Program-made: the position numbers and the translations under genes
The notes under the pieces: generated by a model
The model's input: only the letters and a program-made list of their open reading frames with translations
The model's database searches: none
What the model was told of the DNA's origin: nothing
NCBI GenBank assembly: GCA_004380135.1
Contig: QXCR01000001.1
Span: 496,001-560,000, forward strand
Reading direction: 5' to 3'
From: Stemphylium vesicarium
Lineage: Eukaryota; Ascomycota; Dothideomycetes; Pleosporales; Pleosporaceae
DNA length: 64,000 nt
In this document: positions 33,622 to 43,905 of the stretch, piece by piece
Layout: each line of letters opens with the position of its first letter
Numbering within the stretch: the stretch's first letter is position 1

Positions 33622-35330
33622 TCAAACAGGTACCCTCTCCGCCACACCCGCCCAGAACGTACATCTCTCTTCCAACAACGCAATCCTACCCCGGCGCAGC
33701 CCACCCGGCGTCACCAAAAACTGGCTATCCTCCTCTATACCCGGGACGCCAGCTACAGTCGCATTCGTAACCTTGTGCGCATTCGGATCGCCCGTCTGGA
33801 TAAACGACGCCATGGCGCCTGCATACCCCTGATACGTCAAAGGATCTGTTTGCTGAACGGGGTTGACAGTGTTCCACTGTTTGTTTATCAGTACCTCAAA
33901 ACTCATAACAAGAAGAGAAAGAAGTGAGAAAGGGGGCAGGAGAAAGGAGGAAAACTTACATATTGCACATCACTCGCATGTTTAGCAGGAGAAATCGTAT
34001 ACTCAATCAACCATCCTTTATCCGCTTTACCAGCAAGCCAATACGAAGGACACGCAAGCACGATATCGCGGTACAGCATGCCCGCTCTAATATACGTCGT
34101 GTTCCAGCTGATCTCCTCCGCCCGGTCAATCGCCGGATACAATTCCGCCAACTTTTCCATATCAGCGGTCGTGAAATCAGGCAGGAAACCGTGCAACCAA
34201 GCGTTAAAAGATGCGGCTGAAGAATTAAACCCATCGCTCGCCGTCTGCGCATTCGCAAAACCAGGGGGGATGAAATTCTCCCCCTCGTGCAGGTTGTACG
34301 ACGTCATCACCATGTCTGCGTTCAAAGTACCGGAGCTGATGACGGAGCTCAGGGGCTGGGTGAGGAATCTGTCGTCGATAACGGGACCGTAGGTGAAGGA
34401 TGCGGTCGTGTACTGCTGGCTTGAACTCAGCGCTAGAGCGCTGTCTCTCAGCTTTTGTACATCGACCTCTTTCAAACACGCGATTTCGTCTGTCGAACCT
34501 GCACACCCGACGTCTTGAAGAGTCTGCTGGTACAAGTCCTCCGCCCACTCGCTATCGTAGCGGTACGTTTTCGGCCAGAAGGGACTACTAGCCATGGCTT
34601 TTGTGAATAACTTTTTTCCTTGGTTTCCGGTCGCGATGGTTTGGGCTACTACGCTTCCGCCGCCTGCTGACTGGCCCCAGATAGTCACGTTGCGCTTGTC
34701 GCCGCCAAACTCATGGATGTACTTTTGGATCCATTCTAGCGCTGCTTGCTGATCCAGTAAACCCGGGTTGAGATCGACGTCTGGGTGCTCGGCGATCTTC
34801 GCGCCGGGGAGGAAGCCGAAGACGTTTGTGCGGTAGTTCGAGTACACGACTACGTAGTCGTTTCTGTCATCCACGTCAAGAACGGGGTACCCCGAGGGTG
34901 GGATACTGAAACTGGCGCTCCCGCGGATGAAGCCGCCGCCGTAGAAGGTCAGCAGCACGGGGCGCAGATCTTGCGCCTTGGTCCATGGTCGCGAGTACAC
35001 GCCTAGGTATAGACAGTCTTCTGAGCCGTTCACCGTGCGCTGCGGACACATGTCGAATGCCTGGTCGGTGTCGTATGTGCCATTGGTGATGGCGGCCGGT
35101 GGCTGAGGTGCTCGGAAGCGGTTCTTTCCTGCCGTGGACGCTGCGAAGGGGATTTTGCGGTAGTATGTCAGATCATACTCTGACGAGGATGCACCACGGA
35201 AGGTGCCATAGTCGAGCTCGACGACGGGCGACGATGCATTCTGCGTTGGGTACTGTGTTGGTGATGCGAATATGGTACGAGCGCTGGACAGGAAGCCCAG
35301 GACGATCGGGGACGCAATGGAGAACAACAT
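33622..35330 (-). CDS. Secreted type-B carboxylesterase / lipase (alpha/beta hydrolase)
   Basis: Two exons, 35330-33960 and 33876-33622, joined in phase 0 across an 83-nt intron; 541 residues. A signal peptide of about 20-22 residues (ending TIFAS) leads. Family features in order: the oxyanion-hole GGGF at 131-134, the nucleophile elbow GQSAG with Ser221, the acidic residue in the SYNLHEGENF segment (Glu349 most likely) and the histidine in KHASDVQY (His451). A second conserved block after the intron reads ASFIQTGDPNAHK, usual for the family C-terminus. Several Asn-x-Ser/Thr sites suggest glycosylation. It hydrolyses carboxylic esters outside the cell; the precise substrate (lipid, xenobiotic, cutin-like or drug ester) cannot be told. 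Divergent TATA-like promoter just upstream. Length is normal. Confidence 0.94.
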
Positions 35331-35376
35331 CGTGACAAATGCAGTCGCGTGTTCGCTGACCGACAGTCCAGACGTC

Positions 35377-35386
35377 TATATATATA
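35377..35386 (-). promoter_or_regulatory. TATA element of the carboxylesterase gene
   Basis: A ten-base TA alternation (tatatatata) 47-56 bp upstream of the start codon at 35330, the strongest TATA-like site in this interval. Position is inferred from sequence only; the transcription start is unknown. Confidence 0.5.
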
Positions 35387-35836
35387 CTTGTGAGTATCGT
35401 GCTAGATTCCACATTTAGCCTTGCCCTCCGTGTTTCCGTAAATGGGACCACCTCAACCCGGTCCCCGGATTGCGGGGACGCCCATACTTAGGATAGCTCA
35501 TCGCGGGTATCAACAACAAAACGCGCTTAAGGTGCGATCCTCGGTATAATTCGCGCCGAGACTTTTGCCAATGAGGCCGGGAAGGCCGAAATCTGGAGAT
35601 GTTCCGTATGACGTCGAATCGATTACTCCGCCCGGTGCGACTAGGGCGGATAGGGTATGGTGGAATCTGCAGCAGCGTCACGGATGAGTAGTGTCAAGAC
35701 TTCGCCATGTATGAAGAATGAAAGGGTATGCAATTGGTATCCTGAACGAGCCGAAAATCCCATATCCCAAACGCCGTCGTATCTCATAACGCTAAGTCAT
35801 AAACATCTTCAACACAGTGTCTCCTGCCCAGGAGCC
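35387..35836. other. Intergenic, no gene recognised
   Basis: Carboxylesterase upstream DNA and the 3' flank of SPC7. No coding frame supported. Confidence 0.45.
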
Positions 35837-38800
35837 TCACTTTCTCTCACCCTTCCTTCCAGTCTTCTTGAGCCTTGCAGAAAGATCTAGCATACCATCT
35901 GCCCATACTGACATGCCTTGTTCGTCCTTGACTTCATTTCCACAAAAGTCTCTCAAGAACGCGCCCATCTTCTCCTCGCCATACTTTTCTCCATAAACGA
36001 CTTCTGCTCTTGTGCTAACTTCAGTCTCTACCCCTTCCTTACCCAGACCGACGCCGAGTTCAAAGGTTGCCTTGATCTTGGTTTGAAGGGTGGGAAGTAG
36101 CATGTTCGCAGAGATGGCCATGCGTTCATCGGAAAGAATGCACTCCTCTGTGATGTGGCTGTGCTCCAACCAGCGAACACCCTCAGCGACAGCTAGTGCA
36201 GTAGCCCAGCTGTTCTTGACAAGGGAAAGAAGAGTAGAGATGCGTGTCTGCGATTGGGGGATACCGTGAAGATGCGCGCGGATGAGTTGGAGGAAGAAGC
36301 GCTTGCTCGTAGTCAGAGGGCGAGGATGAGGTGTTGCTGAGTCTCCGATGTAGGCGAGTGAAATAGATCCATTGGGTGTGTTGGAGCTCGTAGAGAAGGC
36401 GGAAGGTACAAAGTACAGTTCGAGGTCGTTCAGATGGGTCATAGTGATGCTTGTCGACGAGGCGGAAGTGATACTCCAACCATGGGCTTGCTCCAAAGCA
36501 GTGACTTGTGCTGCATTGCGGTTAGTGAGATGGTTTGACAGAGATGAGGACTAACATACCTTTCAAGCTGCTGACTTCGGTTGTAGACCAGCCTCGGCAC
36601 TCTTCTCGCACGCGCTCGGCGGCCTTGATCTCCTCAACACATTCGACCTTGCGGTTCTTCGTCGCCTCAATGCGCGCTTCTTTGTCGGCGAGCTCATTCT
36701 GGAGTTGAGCCAAGAGTTGCCTCTTCTCTTCAAGCTCAGCGTCAGTAGCAGTGAGCTTCTCTCTTGTCTGCTCGAGCTCCTCGCGATCGCAGCTGTTGAG
36801 CTCATCATGTCTCTGTTGTAACTGCTTGCACTCGGTAGACAGGTGCTCCTTCTTCTTGACCAAAGACGGCAATACAACACCAAGAAGCTGTTCTTGGTTG
36901 ACGAGTGTGGACTCGTCGCGCTTGAATCCATCCATCGTGTGGAGAAGGCCGGCCTTGAGATCTTGCAGCAGAGTACTTCTCCAAGTATACCACTCTCCGC
37001 GAGCTTCGAGGCGGGCGTTCGTCTTCAGATTCTTGAATTGGTTGTCCATGACAATGCGCTGATCTGGGGGAGCAGTAAGGTACTCACTGAAGAGCAGCGG
37101 GTTCTCTTCCAGAACATTGGCTTCCATAGTGCGGACAAAATGCCTGCCATCTGAAATGTATTTCTTCATTTCATGGCACGCATGCTGATATAGCTCATAT
37201 TCGGGCAGCGTGCATGCACCGGCAACCACAAACCGATCCAATGACTCTTCCTTCTCCTCTACTTCAACGTCGAGGAAAGCGGTAGGAGCAGCTGTATGAC
37301 GTCGCTTGGTCGTACTAAGATCCATGAAGCGAATTTTGGTCATGTCTAGGAAGTCTTGGAGCGAAATGCGTTCGACCTCGGAGAGGTCCTCTGCAACACT
37401 GCTATCCTCTTCAGGCTCCTCTCGTGGTTGCTCACCGAAGAGCACTCGCTTCTTAGGGCTCATGCTCTTCCGTGGTGTTGGCTTCTTGGGAGTCGGGGTC
37501 TTCTGCTTGGGTGTTGCCTGCTTTTGAGGAGTCTGGGACTTCTTTGGTGTCATGCCTCGTTTTACTGGCGACATCAACGTCTGCTTTCGTGGTGTCGATA
37601 GTAACTTGATGTTGTTGCTCAATAGTGATGTACTCTTGAAGGCAGCAGCCGGTTCCTCGCGCGGTGCGTTTAAAGGACTGAACTGCACGGCAGACAACGA
37701 AGAACGACGTCGGTTCAGGATAGGGGCCGCAACTGGGTCATCTGGAATCGCCTTAGGAGTGGTTGCCTTGGGTGTCATCGCCTTGGGTGTGTTCTGCTCC
37801 TTTTGGCTGGTGGGTGTCGCCAGAGCAGCGTCATCTTTTACGGCCTTCTCTTTTACAGCGCTCAAGGGTGTGCGACGCACAAAAGGTGAAGGCTCGATCT
37901 CTTCGATGTCTTTTTGTCTGACAATCTCTGGGGTACCTGGGTCCAAGGTCGGGTAGACTACGTCCCCTGTGGTAGCGCTAGGAGTAATGTCCTTGAGCAC
38001 CTCGGGCACAGCCTCTGCCTCTGTTTCTGCCTTGAGGATTGAGCTTCTTCTGCGTCCAGGCGACTTCTTAGGCGACTTGCGTGGAGTCGGCGTCTTGCCA
38101 GCTGAGGCGGGTGTCACTTCAGCAGGCTTCTCTGGAGTTGTCGATGCAAGACCGGAACGTCTAATCCCGGGTCCAACGATCTTGGTAAATTCCATAGAAA
38201 GGTCCTCATCCTCGACTTCCTCTTCTTGTTCCTCCATTTGGTTTTCTTTGTCTTCTTGCTCGCCTTGTGCATGAGAGTTGGCATTCTTGATATTGCCTAC
38301 AGCCAGCGTCAAGTCCATGGTAGCATCATCGAATGTAGTCTCAATGCTGGCGCGTCTCGCGGGCTCAGGCTGTGGTGTTTTCTTGATTCCTCCAATCGCC
38401 ATTGTAAGATCCATAGTAGCGTCCTCTGATACGTTTTGTTCGGATTGTGGACGCGGTCGAAGACTAGTACGGCGACTGGTAGTGCGTTTTGCGGGACTTC
38501 CTTGGGACGCTTCGAGCATCGAGACCCTCCTCTTAAGACTCTTCCTCTTGTTGGCAGGCGCATTAGCCGCCATGGCCTGTATGCTTCCTAGTGGCATAGT
38601 AAGCTCCATGCTCATGTCTTCGTCCATATCCGAGCTCGGATGATCCGAATGCGGCGATTGCTCCTCCTCCTGATGCTGCTGTGGGGGTTGCTGAGGAACG
38701 ATTCGGCCAACTGCGCGCGTGATATCCATGCTCATATCGTCATCATCGGCTACGGTGCGTGCTGGCGAGAAGAGAGGGCTGGCATTCTCCTTGTCATACT

Positions 38801-39790
38801 GAGTGACAAAGCTCTTCTTTGCCCATGGCTTGAACGATGAGGTAATCTCGTCTTGCGCAATGTCCATAGTCATATCACCATCCTCGTCGTCAAAGTCTAA
38901 CTTCTGAGTACCAGCTAGGTTCGCAGCCTCGCGCAGTGCAGCATCCAATCGAGCGGAAGAGTCCTCGTTATCTGGGGAACCGCCCAGGTTCTCGGTCACG
39001 TCATCATCCTCAGAGTCGCTGCTGTCGTTGTTCTTTCCACCAGGGGAAGCATTGTCCCCACTTAGAGGACTGGAAGAGTAGACGTCATCTGGGTTGTTGA
39101 AGTTCATAGGCGGTATGCCAGAGCTCCTACGGTTCTTCTTCTGGTGTTGCGAACGCTGGTTTGCGGGTGAAGAGTCGGGCTCTGGTTGAGGCTCTTCTGC
39201 TTGCTCTGGTGGGGTCGAAGGCGGCTCGGAAGGGTCTGAAGGCGGGGCAGGCGATGCCGGAGTAGACGCCTGGGAGACGTTGGAGGCTCTGCGTGTGGCC
39301 TCTGAAGAGGCGGAGGAACTGGTTGCATCGCGCATGTATTCGACCACATCCCACGTGTGTAGTGTGGCTTCGGGAGCGAAAGAAACGCGTCTCCTGGCTG
39401 ATGAACCGTCAGTGCCGTGTTTATTACCCGATTATCACCTCAATCTTACCCAGTGACTTGCGACGGGCTTCGCGCCGCTTCTTCTCGTCCTCGCCATTCG
39501 AGGCTAGAATTGACTTGACTGCGGGGATGAAGGCAGACTATAGAGTCAGCAACGTGTAATTGCAGCTTCGCATACGTTGACCATACCTTTCTCCGGTTTC
39601 CGGTCGTTTCCTTGAGCGGGGGTGCCTCTAATTCTCCTAGGCCACCAGGGCCGATACTCTTACTACGCGTCTTGCGCGATGATTTCCTTGGCGACAAGGC
39701 CGATTTCTTGGGAGACTGTGAAGGTGCTTTGAACGAGCCATTAGCTATGAGGCCGTCGGCAATGTTCTCTTTTGCGCCAGTTTGCGCCAT
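35837..39790 (-). CDS. SPC7: Kinetochore scaffold SPC7 / Spc105 (KNL1 orthologue)
   Basis: Outer-kinetochore subunit of the KNL1 complex; recruits Bub proteins and PP1 and is a spindle-checkpoint platform. Four exons, 39790-39587, 39537-39450, 39397-36560 and 36510-35837, all introns 49-52 nt, join in frame to 1267 residues. The start at 39790 was preferred over an upstream in-frame ATG at 39955 because the protein then opens MAQTGAKEN and the leader is not conserved-looking. Motifs: a basic N-terminus with SP/SPRK sites, the PP1-docking RVSF at residues 101-104, a MELT-like array at about 275-505, an SILK motif at 550-553, and many Ser/Thr-Pro sites in Lys-Pro-rich stretches (TPRKSPKKSPGRRR). 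The C-terminal third is a long coiled coil (about 770-1045), followed by a domain with a WS-IT-S pattern that corresponds to the RWD region binding the Mis12 complex. Intact. Confidence 0.95.
38163..38867 (-). repeat. MELT-like phospho-motif array in SPC7
   Basis: Six copies of an M-(D/E)-(I/L/F)-(T/A) core at residues about 275, 321, 361, 426, 458 and 499: MDIA, MDIT, MELT, MDLT, MDLT, MEFT. Four or five share an extension with hydrophobic-Gly-x-Ile after the core (for example MAIGGI, LAVGNI, RAVGRI) and are preceded by acidic residues. In other fungi the Thr is phosphorylated by Mps1 and read by Bub3. Confidence 0.88.
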
Positions 39791-40195
39791 GTTGCCGTCG
39801 TGATATTCGATTGGGTTGGTGGTGTTCGGGACGTGAGCACTGATGTAAACACGGAAAGCGCCAAACCAAACATTGAGTTGCGGGGTCTGTGCGCCCTCGC
39901 CTGATCCTGTGACCACCCCCGCATCATCCCTGAGCATCAGTCTGGACTTGAACACTTTCTCGGCAACTAGAATTCAATACGGGTATCTATGCAAATATTC
40001 AAAACTATCTATAACAGGCAGGAAATAAGCATCAAGGGGAAATCCAAAGCCGCTGTCCAACCCCTCTCACTACAGGAAAAGATCGACCGACCCAAGGAAA
40101 GACGTTGCGAGAAGAAAGCACTGAAAGCCACACCTGGTACCCAGAAGCATCTTCATCATATACCTGGGAAAGAACCTCAACCTGAGCCCCTAACT
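39791..40195. other. Intergenic between SPC7 and the charged hypothetical gene
   Basis: Promoter side of SPC7. A 65-codon minus-strand frame at 40032-40229 (starting MATQQIYQEELELGAQVEVL) overlaps the end of the next gene in a different frame and could be its alternative C-terminus. Confidence 0.4.
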
Positions 40196-40876
40196 CTAAC
40201 TCCTCCTGATAAATCTGCTGCGTCGCCATCCACTCAGCGGTCTAATCTCCTCTGTCTTCGTTCCGCTCGTCCTGTGGTATCTGCTCCATCTCTCAGCTTC
40301 AACCTCTCTCTCCTTCTCTTCAAAGTCGCCCCGGAAGCTGTCTCGCCGCTTCGTGCTGCGCTCCCTGGAGGTGGATCGCACGCGCGATTCCCAATGCTCA
40401 TCAATCCACCTGTCGCTGCGGCGCAATGCATCGCCCGGCCAGAGGTGAGCCCCATAGGAATGGTGGTGTGAAGTGCTCGGCCTATCCAAGGTAGAGTGAA
40501 CCTTTAGACGCCATGCGCGGTCGTCGGTGTCTTCGTCGTCGGTGTAATAGTGTTTGTCAGAGTACTTGTATGTACGACGCATGTCGTAGCTGCGACGCCT
40601 ATCGTCATCTTCGTTGTTGCGCTTGTCGTCTGACCAGATGTTGTAGCGCTCAAGCTGAGAGGGCTGGTTGTGAACCGTCAGGGCACGCGATAGCTTGGCA
40701 GACTTGTGGTTGGAAGGGTAAGGATAGTCGTCAGGACCATTTTCATCGAAGTCGGAAAGCGTCAAGCCATGATGATGTTTGTCGGTGTCGCGGCGCACAG
40801 CAGGATGAGAGTGGTGAGGCTCATAGTCAGGAGTGCGCTCGTGCGTGCGGGTGTGGTTGTAGTGCAAGTAAGACAT
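40196..40876 (-). CDS. Hypothetical highly charged His/Arg/Asp-rich protein
   Basis: A 226-residue frame starting at ATG 40876 (MSYLHYNHTRTHERTPDYEP), chosen because a good TATA element lies about 100 bp upstream; an earlier ATG at 41023 would add 49 residues of non-conserved-looking sequence. The protein is low in hydrophobic residues and dominated by Arg, Asp, Glu, His and Tyr, with basic-acidic dipeptide runs (DDRRRSYDMRRTYKYSD, RSTSRERSTKRRDS). It looks disordered and could be nuclear or RNA-associated. No domain is recognised. The last codons overlap the start of another open frame (see the adjacent intergenic entry), so the true C-terminus may be different. Confidence 0.6.
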   Translation of the reverse strand: MSYLHYNHTRTHERTPDYEPHHSHPAVRRDTDKHHHGLTLSDFDENGPDDYPYPSNHKSAKLSRALTVHNQPSQLERYNIWSDDKRNNEDDDRRRSYDMRRTYKYSDKHYYTDDEDTDDRAWRLKVHSTLDRPSTSHHHSYGAHLWPGDALRRSDRWIDEHWESRVRSTSRERSTKRRDSFRGDFEEKEREVEAERWSRYHRTSGTKTEEIRPLSGWRRSRFIRRS

Positions 40877-40976
40877 CGTGAACTGCCTTATTGGGGATAA
40901 TGTTGGTATAGAAGAGCAGACGAAGTCGCAGTCGCTCGGAGAAGATTGCAGTCTGTAAACGATGACGGACTGGGGA

Positions 40977-40984
40977 TATTTATA
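40977..40984 (-). promoter_or_regulatory. TATA box, TATAAATA
   Basis: Reads TATAAATA on the minus strand, about 100 bp upstream of the ATG at 40876. Good match to the fungal TATA consensus. Confidence 0.5.
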
Positions 40985-42709
40985 CTCGTGCTGGTGGGAA
41001 GAGGGCAAACAATACAACTGCACTGTTACACCCTCTATATACCATCAGGACCAGATGTCTCAATTGCCTACTCAAACCGACCTACATCATTTCTGGCCAG
41101 CATGGCCCCACCAACCCGTGAACTACAACAGCACCGCCACCACTTTTTTGCGGCTCAAGGTGGCTTATGCTGGATGGTGCGGGCTGTGATTGGCTGCAAT
41201 CTCGCGTCGGCACACTCCGCATGAACGATGGCTTACCGATGAACGTCTGACCGCCAGAAGTACTGAGGCTTAACGCTGTCGTCTTTGTCACTCACACACC
41301 CGTGGTGGCCCCCGTGGTGGCCCCCGCGGTGAACATCTGGGAGGGTTCATACCAGCTGAAGTTGCGGTCGCCACTACGAGGCTGTGACAAACGTGGAGGT
41401 GTGGGGGCTGCGAATTCCACGATAAACGGTGAGTTGGTGTAATCGGAGACGATAATCCGACGGGTACCTGCCTACATCCAGATGGGTGCCTGTGAGAATG
41501 TACCATCTTGCCCCGATAATTCCGCTAATCCTCCAGGTTGCTGTTGCTCCTCAGCATTCCACTAATTGAAGCTTACGACGCTGCGAAGGTCATGCGTTGT
41601 GGTATGAATCATCGCTCAATTTGGGGGCCGTTTTGGCACCCTCACTCTTCACAGAGGCCGACAGTAAGTATGGTCGTTTGTCAGCCACGGCGCGAACGCA
41701 TGAACTGTGTAACCAAGCGTGACCTGCCATGACCGCTTCAAAAGTCAGTTGCGAGTCTTCGGGGCTATGTTCTGGTGTATTCTGGGTGCGCCTTTGCGCT
41801 GTCTCAACAAAGGTCATTAAGTCTTCCTGGGCTTCGGGAGGCCTGTAACACGAATCTGGGTTGGTGAGTCGAGCCAGCTCGACACGAGGGTATCAGTACC
41901 GCTCACATGGCTCTGGAAGTCACACTCGTTGCCTGGAGTGGCGCTATCAGCGCTTGAAAAGTTGTTTGCGACGCGCATGAAAACAACTTCCGCTATCTTT
42001 TTTTATGTGTCTCCTGTTCAAACTAGGCTCCAGGTTGCCTTGACCGGATTTCCCAAGAGTCACCAACCACAGTGGCCGTGTATGGTCACGCTCGTGATTC
42101 CACGCAAGCGACACCAATCTCAAGTCAAATTCAGATTCCGGTCACCTTTCTGCAAATCCGCTCGTGAGGTGCCCAGAAAGGTGGTTGTCTGAGCCTAGAG
42201 ATTCCGACCCCACACCTGGGGTCAACCGAGCATTTCTACAAGACTAGTGCGTCCAGCATCTATTTTTAATGAAAGACCAAGAAGAATTCGAGGCTTGAAT
42301 GGAAAGCGACATTTGTTATCGCGGTTGTGGAAATGACTGGCGATGCAAGGCGTTTGAAGGATGTGACAGCGGCGGCTCTCGGCATGTGATCGCGCGCCAT
42401 CCTCGTTCTCCGCTAGCCTTGATGAGGCTCTCCTTGCGGCACAGCACGCGAACTTCAACATTTTCAGAACATGACGGCAGAAAAGGGTTTGCAAACCGCA
42501 GCGACGAAGGACGATGGATGCGCGGGGTTCTATTATTTTATCTTTTGCTGGCCATCAGCTGGAATCTGCGGCATTTGGGTACATGTCCAGAATGCAGATG
42601 CTCCTTCCTTCAGAGTTTTTGACCCTCATATTTTTTGTGTCGGTTGCGGCAGCCTTCCCGCGTATGTGAACATGTTTGAAATGGTCAAATTCTAAGCTGG
42701 TTCCCAGCA
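40985..42709. other. Intergenic, no gene recognised
   Basis: About 1.7 kb. A triple direct repeat of a cccgtggtggc-like word lies at about 41301-41335. No convincing coding frame. Its right end is a possible intron acceptor (ttcccagcag, about 42700-42709) just before the broken wall-protein gene. Confidence 0.45.
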
Positions 42710-43691
42710 GAGGCCTCCATATCAGCAAATACCACTATCACCACCACATACGCCAGTGAAGATGGCCCGAATGCAACGCAAACATTACTGGAACTTGAAA
42801 GTTGTTTAGTCACATACGATCCGGTGCAATGTTCTGGTCGTGACATAGTTGAGCTTCCCACCGCAACAGGCTGGTACGACACCGAAGTGGACTCGTAAAT
42901 CGTTAGTCCACCAACCCAGACCAATGTAGTCGCCACTTCGAACGTTCCGACGATTGTCGCCATCGAGAAAATGCGGTCGCATATGATGTGTCGGCAACTA
43001 CCTCGAAGGCTAGCGACCATGAGTCTGTGGGAGAGAATGGAAAGCCCGCCACAACAACGCAAGCGGACAGGAATGGTTCGCCCGATACGCCAGAGCAGCC
43101 TGCAGACAGTCCAACAGGAGGGAATCCTATTGCTGTACCGTACCATCAACTGCACAACAAACAGCGCAGAACAGCTTGCTCCTGAACATAATCTCAGAAC
43201 TCGGTAGCACGCCGCCCGCCACGCAGCCAACTCATCCCTTATCCCCAACAACCGTCGAATCCGGCGAAACTCCAGGCATCACGCAAGGCCCCAGCACACC
43301 AGACGCGACAAACGAGGTATCAGTAGTAGCCCCAGGCAACTCAATCACACTCGGCTTAGCCACAATAACGCTGACACTCGGAATCTCCACCATCGGGCCA
43401 ACCACAGACTCCACATTTATCGCGATGACGACGGATGCTGCAGGCAACACGCTCGTCACAGTCAGTTCCAGTGGCGTCGCCGTCACGGCTACTGTGAGCA
43501 CCGTATCCGCCATCGTTACGTTACCGGAAATAGGGTTCGAGGCAAGCATCACAGATGTTGCGCGTCCGGGGGATTATACTAGCCCAATGAGTAGTAGTCC
43601 TAGCTCGGGTGTGGCTGCTGGGGGAAAATATGAGGTAGATTGGTGGACGGGCGTGGTACTGGGGATGATGGGGGTAGTGTTTGAGATATAG
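42710..43691 (+). pseudogene. Broken Ser/Thr-rich, GPI-anchored cell-wall protein gene
   Basis: Coding text rich in Thr, Ser, Pro and Val runs through three frames. The first part starts with ISANTTITTTYASEDG-like sequence, has an in-frame TAA at 42896-42898, then continues in the same frame (PPTQTNVVATSNVPTIVA). The second part moves to another frame at about 42975 (Thr/Ser/Pro-rich, ending 43185 region). The third, 43176-43691, is an intact 171-codon C-terminal part with Thr/Ile-rich repeats and a hydrophobic end (GVVLGMMGVVFEI) typical of a weak GPI signal. The frame change at about 43130-43150 sits at a short direct repeat (taccgtacc). No family name can be given; similar proteins are surface adhesins or wall mannoproteins. 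Confidence 0.55.
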
Positions 43692-43905
43692 AGAGAGGGG
43701 ACCTTGGAGGATACCGGGGTGTGTCGATTGACGGTTGATGGGCAAGAAGAGTTTGGGAAACCGATCGGAGTGCTGTTTTGGGCTGATAGTACAATTACGC
43801 TACCCATACTGTGTGGTCATATACATAGTCTTACACCACAGCTATTCCTATCTTACAAATAACCATACAACCCCCTTACCCTACCATCCCACTTCCCCCA
43901 ACCCC

